Source: Bacillota bacterium (GTDB taxonomy: Bacteria > Bacillota > Clostridia > Acetivibrionales > DTU013). Taken from it: DNA of 44,049 nt. The notes under the pieces are model-generated. The model had not been told where the DNA came from and searched no databases. It saw nothing but the letters and a program-made list of their open reading frames with translations. Both the position numbers and the translations under genes were made by a program. Where the stretch lies: NCBI GenBank assembly GCA_023411645.1, contig JAEYON010000167.1, positions 1-44,049 on the forward strand, given 5' to 3'. Of the stretch, positions 41,617-44,049 are shown piece by piece. The number at the start of each line of letters is the position of its first letter. Position 1 is the first letter of the stretch.

Positions 41617-44049
41617 TCAATTATTTAGCGTAGATTCTGCGGATTGACCTGCCTGAGTCTGCGTTTCACTGCTTATAGGTGCGTTATTCTGTGAGCCGCC
41701 ATTTTGGTTACTATCAGCGGGTGGCTTTCCGGTGTCCGGCCACAATGAAAAATCAAATGTACCCTCAATAGCAGGCACTTCTATGACTGAGGGAGCTCCA
41801 TGAACGGTGCAGTATTCTCCTTCAGGTAATTCGTAAGCAAGGTCTTTGGGTGCTTTTTCATTTGGCTGTGTCGGGACATATGGAATCGTACGCTGGATAA
41901 ATACTTTATTCTCAACTGATTCTACAGGACAATAGGGACCGGCAAGGAGATTTCTTTTGAGAGTATCCTGGCTTGCCTTACATACCTGTGCCTCCACGTG
42001 TACTGTGCAGGGGTCATCGTCCCTTGGCTCAGTACCTTTAATAAAATATTCAACTTTAGTAGCATTCCCTCTAGGATCACGTGCGCACAATTCAGTGGCG
42101 ATCTTTCCCGAATAAATACATATTTTTTTCTGAACCAGCCCTGTTGCTGGCTTTTCAAATTCCTTCCGAGGCAAGCCCTCATGGATCTTTTTCATCACGG
42201 CAGCCCAGATGATCTGAGCCTGATCGTACTCTTCCGTAATTATTGTGATAGGTTCGCTGCCGCTGTTATCATAACCGTACCATACTGCGGCTGAATAATA
42301 TGGAGTGTATCCGACGAACCATTTATCAATATTTTGGCTGGTAGTTCCTGTCTTACCCGCAACCGGCATACCAATAATCTCTTCAGTAATATTTTTTGCA
42401 GCCGTACCGCTATGAGGATAGGGAGAAGTCCTTCCCTTTGTGACTTCCTGCATTAAATCCATCATAATGAATGCGGTCTGCTCACTGTAAGCAATGCTGA
42501 AGTTGGTTGTTTTTCTGTTAATGAGCTCTTTGCCGCTGCTGTCTGCAACAAGAGTAAAGGTAGTAGGCTCATAATACATGCCTTCATGTGCGAAAGGCAC
42601 ATAGGCTGCGGCCATCTGAAGCGGATTAACGCCTTCCTCTAAGCCGCCGAGTACAAGGGAAATATATTTTTCATTTTCCCTGTCGATCCCGACTCTTTTC
42701 AGATACTCAATTGAGTTATCGGGACCCAGAATATCTTTCCATATTTTCGCTGCTACGACATTGACAGAGTTTTTCAGACCGTTCCTCACTGAGGTCAGAC
42801 CGTCAAATGAGTGGTCATAGTTGCGTGGATACAGACGGTCGGCGTCTTTGCCGGTCAGCATATATACCGGAACATCGTCAATTATTGTTGCCGGTGTAAT
42901 CAATTTTAAATCGAGTGCCGGGGCATAAGCTGCTATGGGCTTGATACTTGAGCCGGGCTGCCTTTTCATTAACGAGGAGGATGCTCGATTGAGGGTGTTG
43001 CTTGCTTCCTTTTTGCCATAACCGCCGCGCAGCGCTTTTACCTGACCGTTCTGAACATCTATGATAGCCATTGCGGCTTGTGAATGTTCCATTTGCCGCT
43101 CTGCCATTGGATTTATCTGAGGGAAGTATTGGTCGTCCATAAAGACAGAATCCATATCGGCCTGGATCTTTGCATCAAAGGTGCTGTAGATCTCAAGGCC
43201 TCCGCCGTAAATCATGTAGTTTGCCGCAGTGGAAGATATGCCCTTTTCTTTCATTAATGCATTTCGCACATCGACGATTACCTGATCGACAAAGTAACTT
43301 TGTACGCTTGTTACCTTCTGTGATTGTGCCTTCGAAGCAAATTTGAGTTCTTTCTTCATTGCCTGATCATATTGCGCCTGATCAATCTTTCCAAGCTTCA
43401 GCATCATACCCAATATGGTTTCCTGACGATCTTTTCCTCTTTCACGTCCGGTTGTGGTAAAAGGATCGTAACGCCCGGGGCTGTTAGTAATTCCGGCAAG
43501 ATATGCACATTCGGCCAGATCCAGTTCCTGGACCGGCTTACCGAAGTATTTTTTTGATGCTGACTGAACACCGTAGCAGCTATTGCCCCAATAACAAAGG
43601 TTAGTGTAAAGCTCAAGTATCTGCCACTTCTCCAGTTTCTTCTCCAATTGAACGGCTGCATACCATTCCTGAACCTTTCGTTCCAAAGAACGTGTGGTAT
43701 TTCCGGTTATATTTTTGACGACCTGCTGGGTAATGGTGCTGCCGCCTCGGGATGCACTGCTGTCTCCGGTTACGATGCTTTTTGCAAAGCCTATGCCTGC
43801 ATTTATTATTCCCTGTATATCGATGCCGTTATGAGTTTCAAAACGTTCATCCTCTATGGCAATGATCGCATCCTTCAGGTATTTCGGGACTTCCTTATCG
43901 GAAACGTACTCACTGTCCATATTATCCTTGCCGGTCAGCTTCTGTATGATATTTCCTTTGGCATCATATATGATCGTGGTTTTACCGGAGGTTTTCGTGG
44001 CCAGCTGCTCTTCCGTGATCGGTTCGGCAGTTTTGATATATCCATATAC
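41617..44049 (-). CDS. Class A penicillin-binding protein (transglycosylase/transpeptidase), N-terminus outside the window
   Basis: This bifunctional enzyme polymerises and cross-links peptidoglycan at the outer face of the membrane. The frame stays open to the window edge, so about the first 43 visible residues precede MDSEYVSD and the membrane anchor is cut off. The GT51 domain shows EDERFETHNGIDIQG and GGSTITQQVVKN. The transpeptidase has the active-site PGSSIKP (near visible residue 365), the SVN motif and KTGTTSQN. The C-terminus carries an unusual Cys-containing region (CARDPRG, DDDPCTVH, GPYCPVE, GEYCTVHG) and a Ser/Gln/Asn-rich tail. The gap to aguA is 43 bp. Confidence 0.95.
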   Translation of the reverse strand, partial: VYGYIKTAEPITEEQLATKTSGKTTIIYDAKGNIIQKLTGKDNMDSEYVSDKEVPKYLKDAIIAIEDERFETHNGIDIQGIINAGIGFAKSIVTGDSSASRGGSTITQQVVKNITGNTTRSLERKVQEWYAAVQLEKKLEKWQILELYTNLCYWGNSCYGVQSASKKYFGKPVQELDLAECAYLAGITNSPGRYDPFTTTGRERGKDRQETILGMMLKLGKIDQAQYDQAMKKELKFASKAQSQKVTSVQSYFVDQVIVDVRNALMKEKGISSTAANYMIYGGGLEIYSTFDAKIQADMDSVFMDDQYFPQINPMAERQMEHSQAAMAIIDVQNGQVKALRGGYGKKEASNTLNRASSSLMKRQPGSSIKPIAAYAPALDLKLITPATIIDDVPVYMLTGKDADRLYPRNYDHSFDGLTSVRNGLKNSVNVVAAKIWKDILGPDNSIEYLKRVGIDRENEKYISLVLGGLEEGVNPLQMAAAYVPFAHEGMYYEPTTFTLVADSSGKELINRKTTNFSIAYSEQTAFIMMDLMQEVTKGRTSPYPHSGTAAKNITEEIIGMPVAGKTGTTSQNIDKWFVGYTPYYSAAVWYGYDNSGSEPITIITEEYDQAQIIWAAVMKKIHEGLPRKEFEKPATGLVQKKICIYSGKIATELCARDPRGNATKVEYFIKGTEPRDDDPCTVHVEAQVCKASQDTLKRNLLAGPYCPVESVENKVFIQRTIPYVPTQPNEKAPKDLAYELPEGEYCTVHGAPSVIEVPAIEGTFDFSLWPDTGKPPADSNQNGGSQNNAPISSETQTQAGQSAESTLNN

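Overview
The window reads as chromosomal DNA of a low-to-mid GC Firmicute of class Clostridia, probably an anaerobic, polysaccharide-using species. The grounds are Firmicute gene order in the ribosomal/RNA polymerase block, including an L7Ae-family gene between rpoC and rpsL and the long S12 form. AGGAGG ribosome binding sites, frequent TTG/GTG starts, a flavodiiron protein, MecA, a VanW-related protein and a GH67 alpha-glucuronidase agree with this. No rRNA, tRNA, CRISPR array, phage or intact insertion sequence was seen. Genus cannot be fixed from sequence alone.

Positions 1-16591 hold the translation/transcription core, all on the plus strand. It divides into rpmG-secE-nusG-rplK-rplA-[L10 leader]-rplJ-rplL with a strong terminator, rpoB-rpoC behind its own promoter and a roughly 365-nt structured leader, and the str cluster (L7Ae-like gene, rpsL, rpsG, fusA, tuf) ending in a terminator. 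Several regulatory RNA elements lie in the spacers: a classical L10 leader with attenuator, a structured rpsL-rpsG spacer and palindromes around the L7Ae-like gene.

Positions 16600-28285 (plus strand) carry a flavodiiron protein, a MoxR/DUF58/membrane-protein operon led by a tiny membrane protein, a 205-bp hairpin element with perfect 16-bp terminal inverted repeats, the Lon protease, a membrane-TPR protein paired with a PRC-barrel protein, and a VanW-like protein whose hallmark Cys is replaced.

Positions 28325-36010 (minus strand) form what looks like one long operon: an XRE-cupin regulator, PotA-B-C-D polyamine importer, a PlsC-type acyltransferase with a zinc ribbon, a GltS-family symporter and, at the far end, mecA. 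Its promoter and a probable operator made of TTGTTTA half-sites are readable. A URO-D-family enzyme diverges from it.

Positions 37450-44049 (minus strand) hold an unrecognised 134-aa protein, proA without a neighbouring proB, the alpha-glucuronidase, and a class A penicillin-binding protein that runs off the window end.

I found no convincing new multi-gene defence or biosynthetic system. The most unusual signals are non-coding: a hairpin-forming terminal-inverted-repeat element with a second partial copy, a pair of structured dispersed repeats (about 16600 and 26834), a REP-like palindrome pair bracketing the L7Ae-like gene, and long structured leaders.
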